A stretch of 37,562 nt of DNA, taken from NCBI GenBank assembly GCA_017649485.1, contig JAGCGS010000059.1, positions 1 to 37,562 on the forward strand, written 5' to 3'. The DNA is from Bacteroidaceae bacterium. Its GTDB lineage: Bacteria; Bacteroidota; Bacteroidia; Bacteroidales; Bacteroidaceae. Positions 16,513 to 25,082 of this stretch are shown one piece after another. How positions within the stretch are numbered: the stretch's first letter is position 1; every line of letters starts with the position of its first letter. The translations under genes and the position numbers were made by a program. Under the pieces are notes generated by a model. It worked only from the letters and a program-made list of their open reading frames with translations, had not been told where the DNA came from and ran no database searches.

Positions 16513-17457
16513 TTATTTTTTCTCACGATAACGGATATTGCGGGGATGATGTTCAATGATTTCAGCACGCAACATAGTCCTGTCGATGTGGGTATAAATC
16601 TCTGTGGTGGCAATGGACTCATGCCCCAACATGGCTTGGATAGCTCGTAGGTTTGCGCCACCCTCCAACAGATGGGTAGCAAACGAATGACGAAAGGTAT
16701 GAGGACTGATGGTTTTTTGGATGCCTGCTTTCTGTGCCAACTCCTTGATAAGGTGGAACACCATGATGCGGGATATGTTCTTCCCCCAACGTGCTAAGAA
16801 CACAAAGTCTTCATAACCAGATTTTATGCGTCCGTTGATTCGGTCTTCCAACCAACTATATATCTCGTTGATGGCTCGTTGGCTGATGGGTACCAGTCTT
16901 TGCTTGCTGCCCTTACCTTCCACCTTGATAAAGCCTTCGTCGAGGTAAAGGTCTGATAGTTTGAGGTTGCAGAGTTCACTTACGCGCAACCCACAACTAT
17001 AGAGCGTTTCCAATATGGCGCGGTTGCGTTGCCCCTCATCCTTGCTCATATCTACCGAAGCGATGATAAGATCGATTTCTTCTACAGTAAGCACTTCAGG
17101 TATCTTAAATCCAATTTTAGGTCCTTCCAACAACTCTGCAGGGTCATCTGTACGATAGTCGGCTATCACCAAGAACTTGAAAAAAGACTTTACGCCACTC
17201 AGTACACGTGCTTGAGAGCGAGGATGGATGCCAATATCGTGCAGACCTGCCATGAAGTGTTGCAGGTCACCCAACTTGACATCCAAGATATCGATGTCTT
17301 CTGTATCGAGATAGTTCAGCAGCTTCTCTAAGTCGGTCAGATAAGCGTCATAAGTATTCGGTGAGAGGTTTTTCTCCAGCTTCAGGTATTGGGTATATTC
17401 CTTAATGATGGCAGCTCTACCACGAATCTTCTCCGGTATTTTTGCTGATTTCTTCAT
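16513..17457 (-). CDS. xerD: Site-specific tyrosine recombinase XerD
   Basis: 314 residues from ATG 17457. The N-terminal SAM-like domain (EYTQYLKLEKNLSPNTYDAY) precedes the catalytic domain with all expected residues: Arg in YSCGLRVSELCNLKL near 157, Lys in KGSKQRLVP, HTFRHSFATHLLEGGANLRA near 250, and LGHESIATTEIYTHID with the tyrosine near 288. Length and sequence fit chromosomal XerD, which with XerC resolves chromosome dimers at dif, rather than an element integrase. It is divergent from aroQ, a common arrangement in the order. Confidence 0.9.
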   Translation of the reverse strand: MKKSAKIPEKIRGRAAIIKEYTQYLKLEKNLSPNTYDAYLTDLEKLLNYLDTEDIDILDVKLGDLQHFMAGLHDIGIHPRSQARVLSGVKSFFKFLVIADYRTDDPAELLEGPKIGFKIPEVLTVEEIDLIIASVDMSKDEGQRNRAILETLYSCGLRVSELCNLKLSDLYLDEGFIKVEGKGSKQRLVPISQRAINEIYSWLEDRINGRIKSGYEDFVFLARWGKNISRIMVFHLIKELAQKAGIQKTISPHTFRHSFATHLLEGGANLRAIQAMLGHESIATTEIYTHIDRTMLRAEIIEHHPRNIRYREKK

Positions 17458-17519
17458 GAAATTATATATCTTTAAATAAGATAAGCTGCGTCTCAACATA
17501 AAAAAATAAACAAGTTTAT

Positions 17520-17550
17520 TTTGTTCTGTTTTCGACTTGCATTATCTTTG
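17520..17550 (+). promoter_or_regulatory. Promoter of the aroQ operon
   Basis: TTTG (17520-17523), 19 bases, then TATCTTTG (17543-17550): a full Bacteroidota promoter 25 bases before the aroQ ATG. Confidence 0.8.
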
Positions 17551-17575
17551 CAGCAAAGTTAATAAAAAATACGCA

Positions 17576-17992
17576 ATGAAGATACAAATTATCAACGGAC
17601 CTAACATTAATTTGTTAGGGAAGCGAGAGCCTGGCATCTATGGAAGCGAGTCATTTGATGACTATCTGCAACAGTTGAAGCTGCGTTATCCGCAAGTAGA
17701 GATCGCTTATTATCAGTCGAATCACGAAGGTGACCTGATAGACAAACTGCATGAGGTAGGCTTCGATTATGATGGTATTATCCTCAACGCTGGTGCCTAC
17801 ACCCATACGTCCATCGCCCTACAAGATGCTATCCGTGCCATCAAGGCTCCAGTGATAGAGGTGCATATTAGTAATGTACATGCACGCGAAGATTTCCGCC
17901 ACAAGTCTATGATTTCTTGTGCCTGCAAGGGCGTTATCCTGGGCTTTGGCCTTGATTCCTACCGATTGGCATTAGAGGCTTTAATTGATTGA
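17576..17992 (+). CDS. aroQ: Type II 3-dehydroquinate dehydratase
   Basis: 138 residues, normal for the type II enzyme. It converts 3-dehydroquinate to 3-dehydroshikimate in the shikimate pathway, in the cytosol. NGPNINLLGKREPGIYG holds the catalytic Arg and Tyr region, SNHEGDLIDKLHEVGF follows, then NAGAYTHTSIALQDAI and EVHISNVHAREDFRHKS with the catalytic histidine. The ATG at 17576 is preferred over an upstream in-frame non-ATG start because it fits the promoter. First gene of a four-gene operon. Confidence 0.95.
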   Translation: MKIQIINGPNINLLGKREPGIYGSESFDDYLQQLKLRYPQVEIAYYQSNHEGDLIDKLHEVGFDYDGIILNAGAYTHTSIALQDAIRAIKAPVIEVHISNVHAREDFRHKSMISCACKGVILGFGLDSYRLALEALID

Positions 17993-18030
17993 CTATTGAC
18001 TATTGACCTTTGACCTTTGGATATTGAGAG
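17989..18030 (+). repeat. Heptanucleotide repeats between aroQ and the methyltransferase
   Basis: Six 7-mers beginning TTG (TTGACTA twice, TTGACCT twice, TTGGATA, TTGAGAG) start inside the aroQ stop codon and end inside the first codons of the methyltransferase. They fill the whole junction and leave no Shine-Dalgarno-like sequence. Confidence 0.8.
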
Positions 18031-18649
18031 TTATATAAAGCAGCATATCGATGCTGAGGGGGAGTATCTGAATAAGTTGTATAGGGCAACGCATTTGCAG
18101 TTGCTCTATCCCCAGATGGCGTCGGGACATCTGCAGGGTCGTATCCTGAAGATGCTCACTCACATGATACGGCCTAAGAACGTTTTGGAGATAGGTACCT
18201 ATAGTGGGTACTCAGCCCTTTGTATGGCAGAGGGTCTGCCAGCTGAGGGAAAGATTTATACCATCGAGATTAACGATGAGCAGGAGGAATTTACTCGTCC
18301 TTGGTTCGAAAACTCACCTTATGCTGACCAAATTGAGTTTATTATCGGTGATGCGATGCTGTTGGTGCCTACTTTGGGTATAGATTTTGACATGGCTTTC
18401 ATCGATGGCGATAAACGTAAGTACATGGAGTTTTATGAACTGGTGCTGGCTTATTTGAATCCCGGGGGATATATTCTGGCAGATAATACGTTGTGGGGTG
18501 GTCATGTAACTGATGAGCAGGTGAGGGAAAGTGACCTGCAGACGCAGGGTATTCTGCATTTCAACGACTTTGTGGCTGCTGATGAACGTGTTGAGAAGGT
18601 AATTCTGCCGCTGCGTGACGGGTTGACGATTATAAGGAAAAAAGACTGA
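18017..18649 (+). CDS. SAM-dependent O-methyltransferase (family 3)
   Basis: 210 residues from TTG 18017; no ATG occurs before residue 34, and homology-like sequence begins at the TTG, so a TTG start is likely. The Rossmann motif is NVLEIGTYSGYSALCMAEGL, followed by KIYTIEINDEQ, then DMAFIDGDKRKYMEFYE with the metal-binding aspartate and GGYILADNTLWGGHV. This is the catechol/caffeoyl-CoA O-methyltransferase family; the substrate is unknown. The stop overlaps the next ATG by one base (TGATG), so translation continues into the phosphoesterase. Confidence 0.88.
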   Translation: MDIESYIKQHIDAEGEYLNKLYRATHLQLLYPQMASGHLQGRILKMLTHMIRPKNVLEIGTYSGYSALCMAEGLPAEGKIYTIEINDEQEEFTRPWFENSPYADQIEFIIGDAMLLVPTLGIDFDMAFIDGDKRKYMEFYELVLAYLNPGGYILADNTLWGGHVTDEQVRESDLQTQGILHFNDFVAADERVEKVILPLRDGLTIIRKKD

Positions 18650-19977
18650 TGAGAAAGATAATCACCGTCATATTGGTTGTGCTTTTTGTGGGACTTGCCA
18701 TTCTCTGCTATCTACGTTGGGACGTTTGGTTTGGCAATCTGCCTGAGGAACCTTACACCACAGCCAATGTGCCTCACCGCATTCTCCTGACCTTCGGTGA
18801 TGATGGTGCTAATAGCCGGAATGTAAGCTGGGTCAGTGGTGAAACCTTGCAATCTTCTTTCCTACAACTGGCAGATGAACAAGATACTTTACAAGTATCA
18901 GCAGATGGTGAAGTCTTTGCATCGAGAGCAGGTCAAGCCGCTTACTATGTGGCACGACTCAACAACCTAAAGCCTCATCAACTTTACAACTATCGTGTCT
19001 GTACAGGTGGGCGATACTCAGATTGGCATCATTTTAGCCTCTCAGACTTACGCCAAACCACCTTTCTCTATGTGGGCGATGTACAAGATACCATTGCTGG
19101 TATAGCCAACCAATTGCTTAAAGCAGCCTTCCGTCACCACCCTGAAGCACAATTCTTGGTTTGCGGAGGTGACCTCACAGAACGTCCTACGGATGCTTAT
19201 TGGCAAGAAACTTTCGATGGATTGGATTCTATCGGACAATCCTTGCCTATCTTGACAGTTACAGGCAATCATGATTACCTCAAGGGCTTGATATATAGTT
19301 TAGAGCGCAGATTTTCTCTCATCCATTCTTATTTCCTCAACTCGATGGTGGGTGAGAACCAAGTTTATACTATGCGGATGAATGATGTGCAGTTATTCCT
19401 CCTTGATAGCAACCGTGAGTTTTTCTATCTGTTTACCCAAAGGCAATGGCTCAAGAAACAGCTGGAGGCGAGTGATGCCAAGTGGAAGATTGTAGTACTG
19501 CATCATCCGCTCTATTCCATCCGTAGCAAGAATAACAACTTGATTCAGCGTTGGATGTTCGATGACCTGATTCGTGAATATGGTGTAGATCTGGTGCTGC
19601 AAGCCCATGAGCATGCCTATGCCCGCATGACAAACCATGATGAAAAGCTGATGATTCCCACAACACCTGTCTATACAGTCAGTCACTTGTCACCCAAGAA
19701 CTACCGTATTGAGTTCAGCAGTTTGTTCGATAAATTTGGTTCTGGCAGTAGGTATTACCAAAAGATAAAAACGTCTGGCGATGACTTGATACTTACAGCC
19801 TATGATGCTATGACGCAGGCACTCTATGACTCTGTTGTTATAAGCAAGTCAAGCGTAATGGATTATGGTCTGAATATCCCCGAGGTTATTGAGTTTACCC
19901 CCGTTCCTGGCAACAAGAAAGATGCTCAATTTGCTGAACGGATTGAAGCTTACAAACAGGCTAAGGGCATTAATTAA
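18649..19977 (+). CDS. Purple-acid-phosphatase-like metallophosphoesterase
   Basis: 442 residues. An N-terminal hydrophobic segment (ITVILVVLFVGLAILCYL) acts as signal anchor. Residues 45-140 look like the fibronectin-type N-terminal domain of purple acid phosphatases (ARLNNLKPHQLYNYRVCTGG). The calcineurin-like domain has the ordered metal motifs FLYVGDVQDT, LVCGGDLTERP, TVTGNHDYLKG, VVLHHPLYS and LQAHEHAYARM. It probably hydrolyses phosphate esters in the periplasm; substrate unknown. It lies between an O-methyltransferase and an LtaS-like enzyme in one operon. Confidence 0.88.
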   Translation: MRKIITVILVVLFVGLAILCYLRWDVWFGNLPEEPYTTANVPHRILLTFGDDGANSRNVSWVSGETLQSSFLQLADEQDTLQVSADGEVFASRAGQAAYYVARLNNLKPHQLYNYRVCTGGRYSDWHHFSLSDLRQTTFLYVGDVQDTIAGIANQLLKAAFRHHPEAQFLVCGGDLTERPTDAYWQETFDGLDSIGQSLPILTVTGNHDYLKGLIYSLERRFSLIHSYFLNSMVGENQVYTMRMNDVQLFLLDSNREFFYLFTQRQWLKKQLEASDAKWKIVVLHHPLYSIRSKNNNLIQRWMFDDLIREYGVDLVLQAHEHAYARMTNHDEKLMIPTTPVYTVSHLSPKNYRIEFSSLFDKFGSGSRYYQKIKTSGDDLILTAYDAMTQALYDSVVISKSSVMDYGLNIPEVIEFTPVPGNKKDAQFAERIEAYKQAKGIN

Positions 19978-19983
19978 CAGATT

Positions 19984-21966
19984 ATGAAACTAAAGAAGAC
20001 AGAAATATCGAGTGTATTTGCTTTCATCTGCAACATGCTGATGGTTTACCTTGCTTACGCAATATGCCGCTTCGCCTATTTATTGGTAAACTGGTCGGCT
20101 TTCTCCGAAGGCTTAGGTGCACTTTCATGGGCCACTGTCCTCAAAGGATGCTGGATGTTCGACACTTCCGCCATCATCTATACCAACCTGCTCTTTGCGT
20201 TGCTCATGCTGCTGCCCTGTCACCTGAAGGAAAAGGATGGGTGGCAAACCTTTGCCAAGTGGGTGTTTGTAGTTGTCAATAGCCTCGCTATAGTGGTTAA
20301 CCTGGCAGATGTTGTCTATTTCCAATACACAGGTCGCCGCACCACTGCTTCCGTTTTTCAAGAGTTCAGTCATGAAGACAATCTCAGTGGCATTCTGGGG
20401 GTAGAGGTCATGAACCATTGGTATCTTGTGGTCTTAGGCATTCTGCTCATTGCCGGTCTTATCTGTTTTTATGTTAAGCCTTACGGCAAATTGCAATTGA
20501 CCACTAAAAAGCAATTCATCAAATATTACCTCATTCACTCTATTTGTTTCCTGGTGTTTATCCCTTTGGCAGTGTTTGGCATGAGAGGAGGAGCGACTCA
20601 TGCAGTGCGTCCTATCACCATTAGCAATGCCAACCAATACGTGAACCGTCCCACCGAGGCTGCTTTGGTACTTAACACACCTTTCTCCATGATACGCACC
20701 ATCGGCAAGCATGTGTTCAAAGACCCTCAATACTTCTCCCGAGAGGAGATGGAGCAAATATACAGTCCTATTATTCTGCCCTCCAATACACTCCCTATGC
20801 AGCAGAAGAATGTAGTGGTGCTGATCCTTGAGAGCTTCAGCCGTGAGTTTATAGCTGCCTACAATGATATTTGGAACGATAAATCCTATAAGGGCTATGC
20901 TCCCTTTATGGATTCACTTGTTACTCGTTCCCTCACCTTTGACTATACCTTTGCCAATGGTCGCAAGAGCATCGATGGTATGCCGTCCATTCTCTCCAGT
21001 ATTCCCCATTTCATCGAACCGTTTTTCCTTACCCCTGCTTCTTTGAACCAAGTTAGCGGATTAGCCGGTGAATTGGGCAAAAAGGGCTATTATTCGGCTT
21101 TCTTCCATGGTGCAGAGAACGGCTCGATGGGTTTTGAAGCTTTTGCCAAGACCACAGGCTACAAGGATTATTTCGGTCGTACGGAATACAACCAAGACAA
21201 GCGTTTTAACGGCGACAAAGATTTCGATGGCATGTGGGCAATCTGGGATGAAGAGTTCCTGCAGTACTATGCCTTGCAGATGAGTGAGATGCCACAGCCT
21301 TTCATTACCTCTGTGTTTACTGCCAGCTCACACCACCCATTTGCTGTACCAGAGAGATATCGGGAAATCTATACCGATGAACCAGGCGACGATAATGTGC
21401 TGCACAAGTGCATACGTTATGTCGATGAGGCTTTGCGTAAGTTCTTTGATACAGCGCAGCAACAGCCGTGGTATGAGAACACGTTATTTGTTATTACAGC
21501 AGACCACACCAACCTGAGTTCTCGTCCCGAATACCAAACTGACTTAGGCGTTTTTGGAGCACCCATCATCTTCTTCGACCCATCGGGAGAGATATCACCC
21601 CAGCGGCGTCATTGTATTGCCCAGCAGATAGACATCATGCCAACAGTCTTGGGTTATCTGCATTACAATGAGCCATACGTGGCTTTTGGTACCGACTTAT
21701 TACATACTTCCGATGCCGATACCTGGGCTGTGAACCATACCAACGGTATCTACCAATATCTGAAGGGCAACTACTTGATGCAGTTCACAGAAGATGGTCA
21801 GGTAAAGGCCCTCTACGACTTTAAGAATGACTGGTTCATGAAGCAGAACCTCCAAGGCCAAATTGGCAATGTTGAGTCATCTATGGAGCGCGAGTTGAAA
21901 GCCATTATCCAACAGTATATGGAGCGCATGACGGAAGATAGGTTGGTTTACCAATCCACTAAATAA
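19984..21966 (+). CDS. LtaS-like membrane sulfatase-superfamily transferase
   Basis: 660 residues. About five N-terminal transmembrane helices (residues 10-210) are followed by an extracytoplasmic sulfatase/alkaline-phosphatase fold. Metal and active-site positions are visible: Glu283 in VVLILESFSREF, the probable nucleophile Ser329 in FANGRKSIDGMPSILSSIP, His450/451 in ASSHHPF and Asp507-His508 in TADHTN. The architecture matches lipoteichoic acid synthase and related phosphoglycerol or phosphoethanolamine transferases. In Gram-negative Bacteroidota the product is not lipoteichoic acid; envelope glycan or lipid A decoration is likelier. Starts 7 bases after the phosphoesterase stop, and its 3' end overlaps the convergent gene by 19 bases. 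Confidence 0.88.
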   Translation: MKLKKTEISSVFAFICNMLMVYLAYAICRFAYLLVNWSAFSEGLGALSWATVLKGCWMFDTSAIIYTNLLFALLMLLPCHLKEKDGWQTFAKWVFVVVNSLAIVVNLADVVYFQYTGRRTTASVFQEFSHEDNLSGILGVEVMNHWYLVVLGILLIAGLICFYVKPYGKLQLTTKKQFIKYYLIHSICFLVFIPLAVFGMRGGATHAVRPITISNANQYVNRPTEAALVLNTPFSMIRTIGKHVFKDPQYFSREEMEQIYSPIILPSNTLPMQQKNVVVLILESFSREFIAAYNDIWNDKSYKGYAPFMDSLVTRSLTFDYTFANGRKSIDGMPSILSSIPHFIEPFFLTPASLNQVSGLAGELGKKGYYSAFFHGAENGSMGFEAFAKTTGYKDYFGRTEYNQDKRFNGDKDFDGMWAIWDEEFLQYYALQMSEMPQPFITSVFTASSHHPFAVPERYREIYTDEPGDDNVLHKCIRYVDEALRKFFDTAQQQPWYENTLFVITADHTNLSSRPEYQTDLGVFGAPIIFFDPSGEISPQRRHCIAQQIDIMPTVLGYLHYNEPYVAFGTDLLHTSDADTWAVNHTNGIYQYLKGNYLMQFTEDGQVKALYDFKNDWFMKQNLQGQIGNVESSMERELKAIIQQYMERMTEDRLVYQSTK

Positions 21967-24452
21967 GTACGGTTATCACGGAAAGTATTGTAAGTACTCT
22001 TTATCCGGTTGTTCACCACAAAGCCGAAGCCCCTATTGGGCGGATCTGATAGCGAGTTGTTGCAGATATGATGCAAGTGGATGTCTGCAGCACCCTCTGG
22101 AACCTCAACCGAACTCTCCACACGAATCTCGTTTACCAACACATCATAAATGCCGAACGCTGTGGCATAGTGATGCTGCACGTGTGGTGCCACTTTGTAG
22201 GCGGCATAACCGTCACGTGTACCGCCCTCACTCAAGTAAGCTTGCTGATTGGGAGCATCGTAAGGTGTCTCGCATTGAAAGAAATACGTGCGTCCATAAT
22301 CCCCGTTCCATAGCGTTTGATATTCTTGGAAATGCTCGTTAAAGAGTCCATAGAGAGTTACATGATCACCATTAACCACCAGTCCATTAGGCGCGCGGTT
22401 GATTGTCCACCCTACGCTGCCTCTCACCCCATGGTCAGCTCTCCAAATCCAGAAGTGGTCACCTATCACATCATGACTGTTGATGACCACCGATTCATCT
22501 ACGCATACTTCACCAGCCCTGAACCCACCGATGCGGAAGAAAAGGTCGGCAAGCAACACAGGATTGGCTTCATGCCTTTGCGCAGGTTTATCACCCACCA
22601 CGAGCAAAGAGTGTGAGGAATAATGTGCATCAAACATCAGTGAGGCAATGGTCACTCCGTCGATATCGTCTATCTTGATGGCAGTATCGCCATTATGCTC
22701 ACCAGGTATCAAGGTTGCATAACCCAGTCCCAGCACAATGGTACCTGGTTTCGTTACATGCAATGGTTCCTCTAATACGTACATACCCGGAGGCACCAAC
22801 AAGTGTTTACCCTCATTCAGGTAATAGTTCACCATCTTAGCCTCATCCTCAGGCTGCATTACATAGAAATCATCCAGAACATCCAGTATCTTCCCTTCAC
22901 CCATGAATGTTTGGGTATATGACAGTCCTTTGCTCTCGTGCTTCAGCACCGGACAGAACACTTTATAGCGACCATCATCGCCCATGAATAAAAATGGCTT
23001 TTCGCGTACAACAGGGGTAGTCTCAATAAACGTAACATTACCGCCTTCAGACCAATTGTCACGATAAGTCGAAAGGTCGGCTTCTGCTCCTAATTCCACA
23101 CCCTGGAAGCAATAATTGTATTTCTCCTCCTTATACTCGCCACGCCCTTTTGCCAGTACGGAGTTGCGATAGTACCATTGTTGCTGGTGGTCACTGCCGG
23201 CAGGGGCATCGAAACGGCAATCGGCTGCGAATCCACCACTCACCCAGCCATGACCCCATTGTGTCCGGAGGGTGCGGCTACTATAGATGCGGCGCAGGGG
23301 AGCGGCTTGCGATACTGCCCACTTGAACGTTTCTTCCTCTTCGTAGGTTTCTGGTCCTATTACTGACAGATTTTCTGCCGATCGCCAGAATGTGCAGGTG
23401 CCATTGTCATCTCTCAGTGGCGCAGGAGTATGGATATTCGACAACTGAACCGAATAGGGCACCTTGCCCAGACCTGCTATGTGCATATAATAAGGTACCT
23501 TCAGCAAGCCTGCTTCCCGATAGTCGCCTGGCATAAACAGCACTGCATAGCGATTTGCGCTGAACTGATCATGAAACATCTGCTCATGGATGGCATTCAC
23601 TTCCTCACCGATGGCGGCCATATCATCGGTCTCGTTATACACCAGTACGTTAGGACCGAACAAGGCTTCGTTCAGCGATGTCGATAACAACACCTGGCCA
23701 TTGCTATCCACCACCTTATAATAGTAGTTATACGGATTACCTATAGCTTCCTTGTCCAGGAATTGTTGTCCGCTGATCTGGCCGATAGGCAGATACTCAC
23801 CCGTCCTTCCATGGGCTCTCAGAACAGTCAGTTGTTCCGATGCAGCCTTGGCTAATAAATTGCCGGCTATAGTCAGTACAGGCAGTCCCTGCTCTATCCT
23901 CATCACCCGATTCTCTTGCCCAGCCTCTAAAATATACTCCTGCATATTGGCTTTCCAGCTACGCAGTCCGTCATCCTCAGCGAAGTCGTCAATCTTCCAT
24001 TCCCCCTGCTCCTTAACCATCATCAGTATCACGGGCGTCTTGTTGCCAGCGTTGTGTAGCAATAGGTTCACCTTGGCGTGGGTGGCATCCACAACCTGCG
24101 CTTTCACATTACTAATGGCTATGCCATGCCAGTCTTGCCCCATGATCCAATAATCGGCATCGAAAAAACCTATGTCATAGGGTGCGGCATTATCAATCAG
24201 CACTACAAGATTCACCAACTTCTTCCACTCCTCAGAGCAGTACTGTCCATCCAAATCAATGTGGGGCTTATCCTCCTCATCCATTTCAAATGAATCATCG
24301 GGATAAGCCCTCGCCACATCGGCATAGATGGCTTTCACACGCTCCTCCACCACGCGCCTCTCGGCCTGTTGGGCATTGGCACCTCCGCTAATGGCTATCA
24401 GTAATCCAACAGCCATCATCACCCTTATCAAAGCATAGTCTTTAATCTTCAT
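21948..24452 (-). CDS. Secreted right-handed beta-helix (pectate-lyase-like) protein
   Basis: 834 residues from ATG 24452. The signal peptide ends near GGANA-QQ. Residues 30-170 look like a DUF3828/NTF2-like domain (QGEWKIDDFAEDDGLRSWKA). From about residue 240 to the end, AVLFMPGDYREAGLLKVPYY, HIAGLGKVPYSVQLS, then GTIVLGLGYATLIPGEHNGD and repeated short strands (VTIASLMFDAHYSS, WTINRAPNGLVVNGDHVTLY) describe a parallel beta-helix. Relatives are variously annotated as coagulation factor 5/8-type or adenylyl cyclase, without support for those names. A role in binding or cleaving an extracellular polysaccharide is plausible. It has its own promoter. Confidence 0.75.
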   Translation of the reverse strand: MKIKDYALIRVMMAVGLLIAISGGANAQQAERRVVEERVKAIYADVARAYPDDSFEMDEEDKPHIDLDGQYCSEEWKKLVNLVVLIDNAAPYDIGFFDADYWIMGQDWHGIAISNVKAQVVDATHAKVNLLLHNAGNKTPVILMMVKEQGEWKIDDFAEDDGLRSWKANMQEYILEAGQENRVMRIEQGLPVLTIAGNLLAKAASEQLTVLRAHGRTGEYLPIGQISGQQFLDKEAIGNPYNYYYKVVDSNGQVLLSTSLNEALFGPNVLVYNETDDMAAIGEEVNAIHEQMFHDQFSANRYAVLFMPGDYREAGLLKVPYYMHIAGLGKVPYSVQLSNIHTPAPLRDDNGTCTFWRSAENLSVIGPETYEEEETFKWAVSQAAPLRRIYSSRTLRTQWGHGWVSGGFAADCRFDAPAGSDHQQQWYYRNSVLAKGRGEYKEEKYNYCFQGVELGAEADLSTYRDNWSEGGNVTFIETTPVVREKPFLFMGDDGRYKVFCPVLKHESKGLSYTQTFMGEGKILDVLDDFYVMQPEDEAKMVNYYLNEGKHLLVPPGMYVLEEPLHVTKPGTIVLGLGYATLIPGEHNGDTAIKIDDIDGVTIASLMFDAHYSSHSLLVVGDKPAQRHEANPVLLADLFFRIGGFRAGEVCVDESVVINSHDVIGDHFWIWRADHGVRGSVGWTINRAPNGLVVNGDHVTLYGLFNEHFQEYQTLWNGDYGRTYFFQCETPYDAPNQQAYLSEGGTRDGYAAYKVAPHVQHHYATAFGIYDVLVNEIRVESSVEVPEGAADIHLHHICNNSLSDPPNRGFGFVVNNRIKSTYNTFRDNRTYLVDW

Positions 24453-24470
24453 ATCCATCCTGTTTTGCCA

Positions 24471-24501
24471 CAAAGTTAAATCATTCCCTGCAATCTTTCA
24501 A
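24471..24501 (-). promoter_or_regulatory. Promoter of the beta-helix gene
   Basis: On the minus strand TTG (24501-24499), 20 bases, then TAACTTTG (24478-24471), 19 bases before the ATG at 24452. Confidence 0.7.
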
Positions 24502-24523
24502 TAGTTTTAAAGATTTTCTTCTT

Positions 24524-25036
24524 TCATCCCAACATATACCTAATCTTTTTTCTGTTGTTCACAGGCCTCACCGCGAAGTGAATCCAGTAATCAAACTCAG
24601 GTGGCTTACCTTCCTCTTTTTTCTTCAAGCGGCGTTCCAGGAACAACTCATCGAAGTCACGGTTGTTGGTTTCCGACATACGTTCCAGGATTTGCATATA
24701 CCTATCTGCTTGCAGCTTATTATCGCAACCGATATCCACGGCACAGCCCCGCAAATGGTTTGAGGTAGGTGAAGGCTTCAATCCTGCCTTCGCCATTTTT
24801 TCAGAAACCTGCACTGAACGAAATCCATGATTGATGATAATGCCCTTCTCTTTAGCACCTTTAACATACAACTTGTTATAGGTTCTTCGCAATTCCTCCA
24901 ACCAAAAGTTGCAAATGCCAGCCAAATTCTCCACAGCTTCCAAAGGAGGCTCATTCCCATCGGGAGTCTTATACTCTGTATAAATCAGCTCTCCCAGCGT
25001 AAAGTGCGGGGAGAGGTGTTCTGTTCTATCTAACAT
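24524..25036 (-). CDS. Peptidase M15 family protein
   Basis: 170 residues. HFTLGELIYTEYKTPDGNEP and IINHGFRSVQVSEKMAKAG precede SNHLRGCAVDIGC, the zinc-ligand motif (H and D) of M15 D-Ala-D-Ala-type carboxypeptidases, and DYWIHFAVRPVNN supplies the third histidine. No signal peptide is seen. Phage endolysins of this type also lack one, and similar genes sit beside VirE-type primases in many Bacteroidales genomes. It may cut peptidoglycan cross-links, perhaps for an element, but no holin is present. Last gene of the primase cluster, 45 bases after it. Confidence 0.85.
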   Translation of the reverse strand: MLDRTEHLSPHFTLGELIYTEYKTPDGNEPPLEAVENLAGICNFWLEELRRTYNKLYVKGAKEKGIIINHGFRSVQVSEKMAKAGLKPSPTSNHLRGCAVDIGCDNKLQADRYMQILERMSETNNRDFDELFLERRLKKKEEGKPPEFDYWIHFAVRPVNNRKKIRYMLG

Positions 25037-25054
25037 AAAAATGCAAATGTCAAA

Positions 25055-25082
25055 AGTGAGTAAGTGAGTAAGTGAGTAAGCT
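25055..25082 (-). repeat. 8-bp tandem repeats (AGTGAGTA)
   Basis: Just over three copies of AGTGAGTA lie between the primase and M15 genes. The reverse complement (TACTCACT) is the same repeat found at 30001 and 37443. Confidence 0.85.

Noticed and set aside
16513-17457. XerD as a mobile-element integrase
   Set aside because: Length, motifs and the divergent aroQ neighbour fit the chromosomal enzyme; no att-like repeats or element genes flank it.
24524-25036. M15 peptidase as proof of a prophage
   Set aside because: No holin, capsid, tail or terminase genes are present in the window; the same pairing with VirE primases occurs outside phages.
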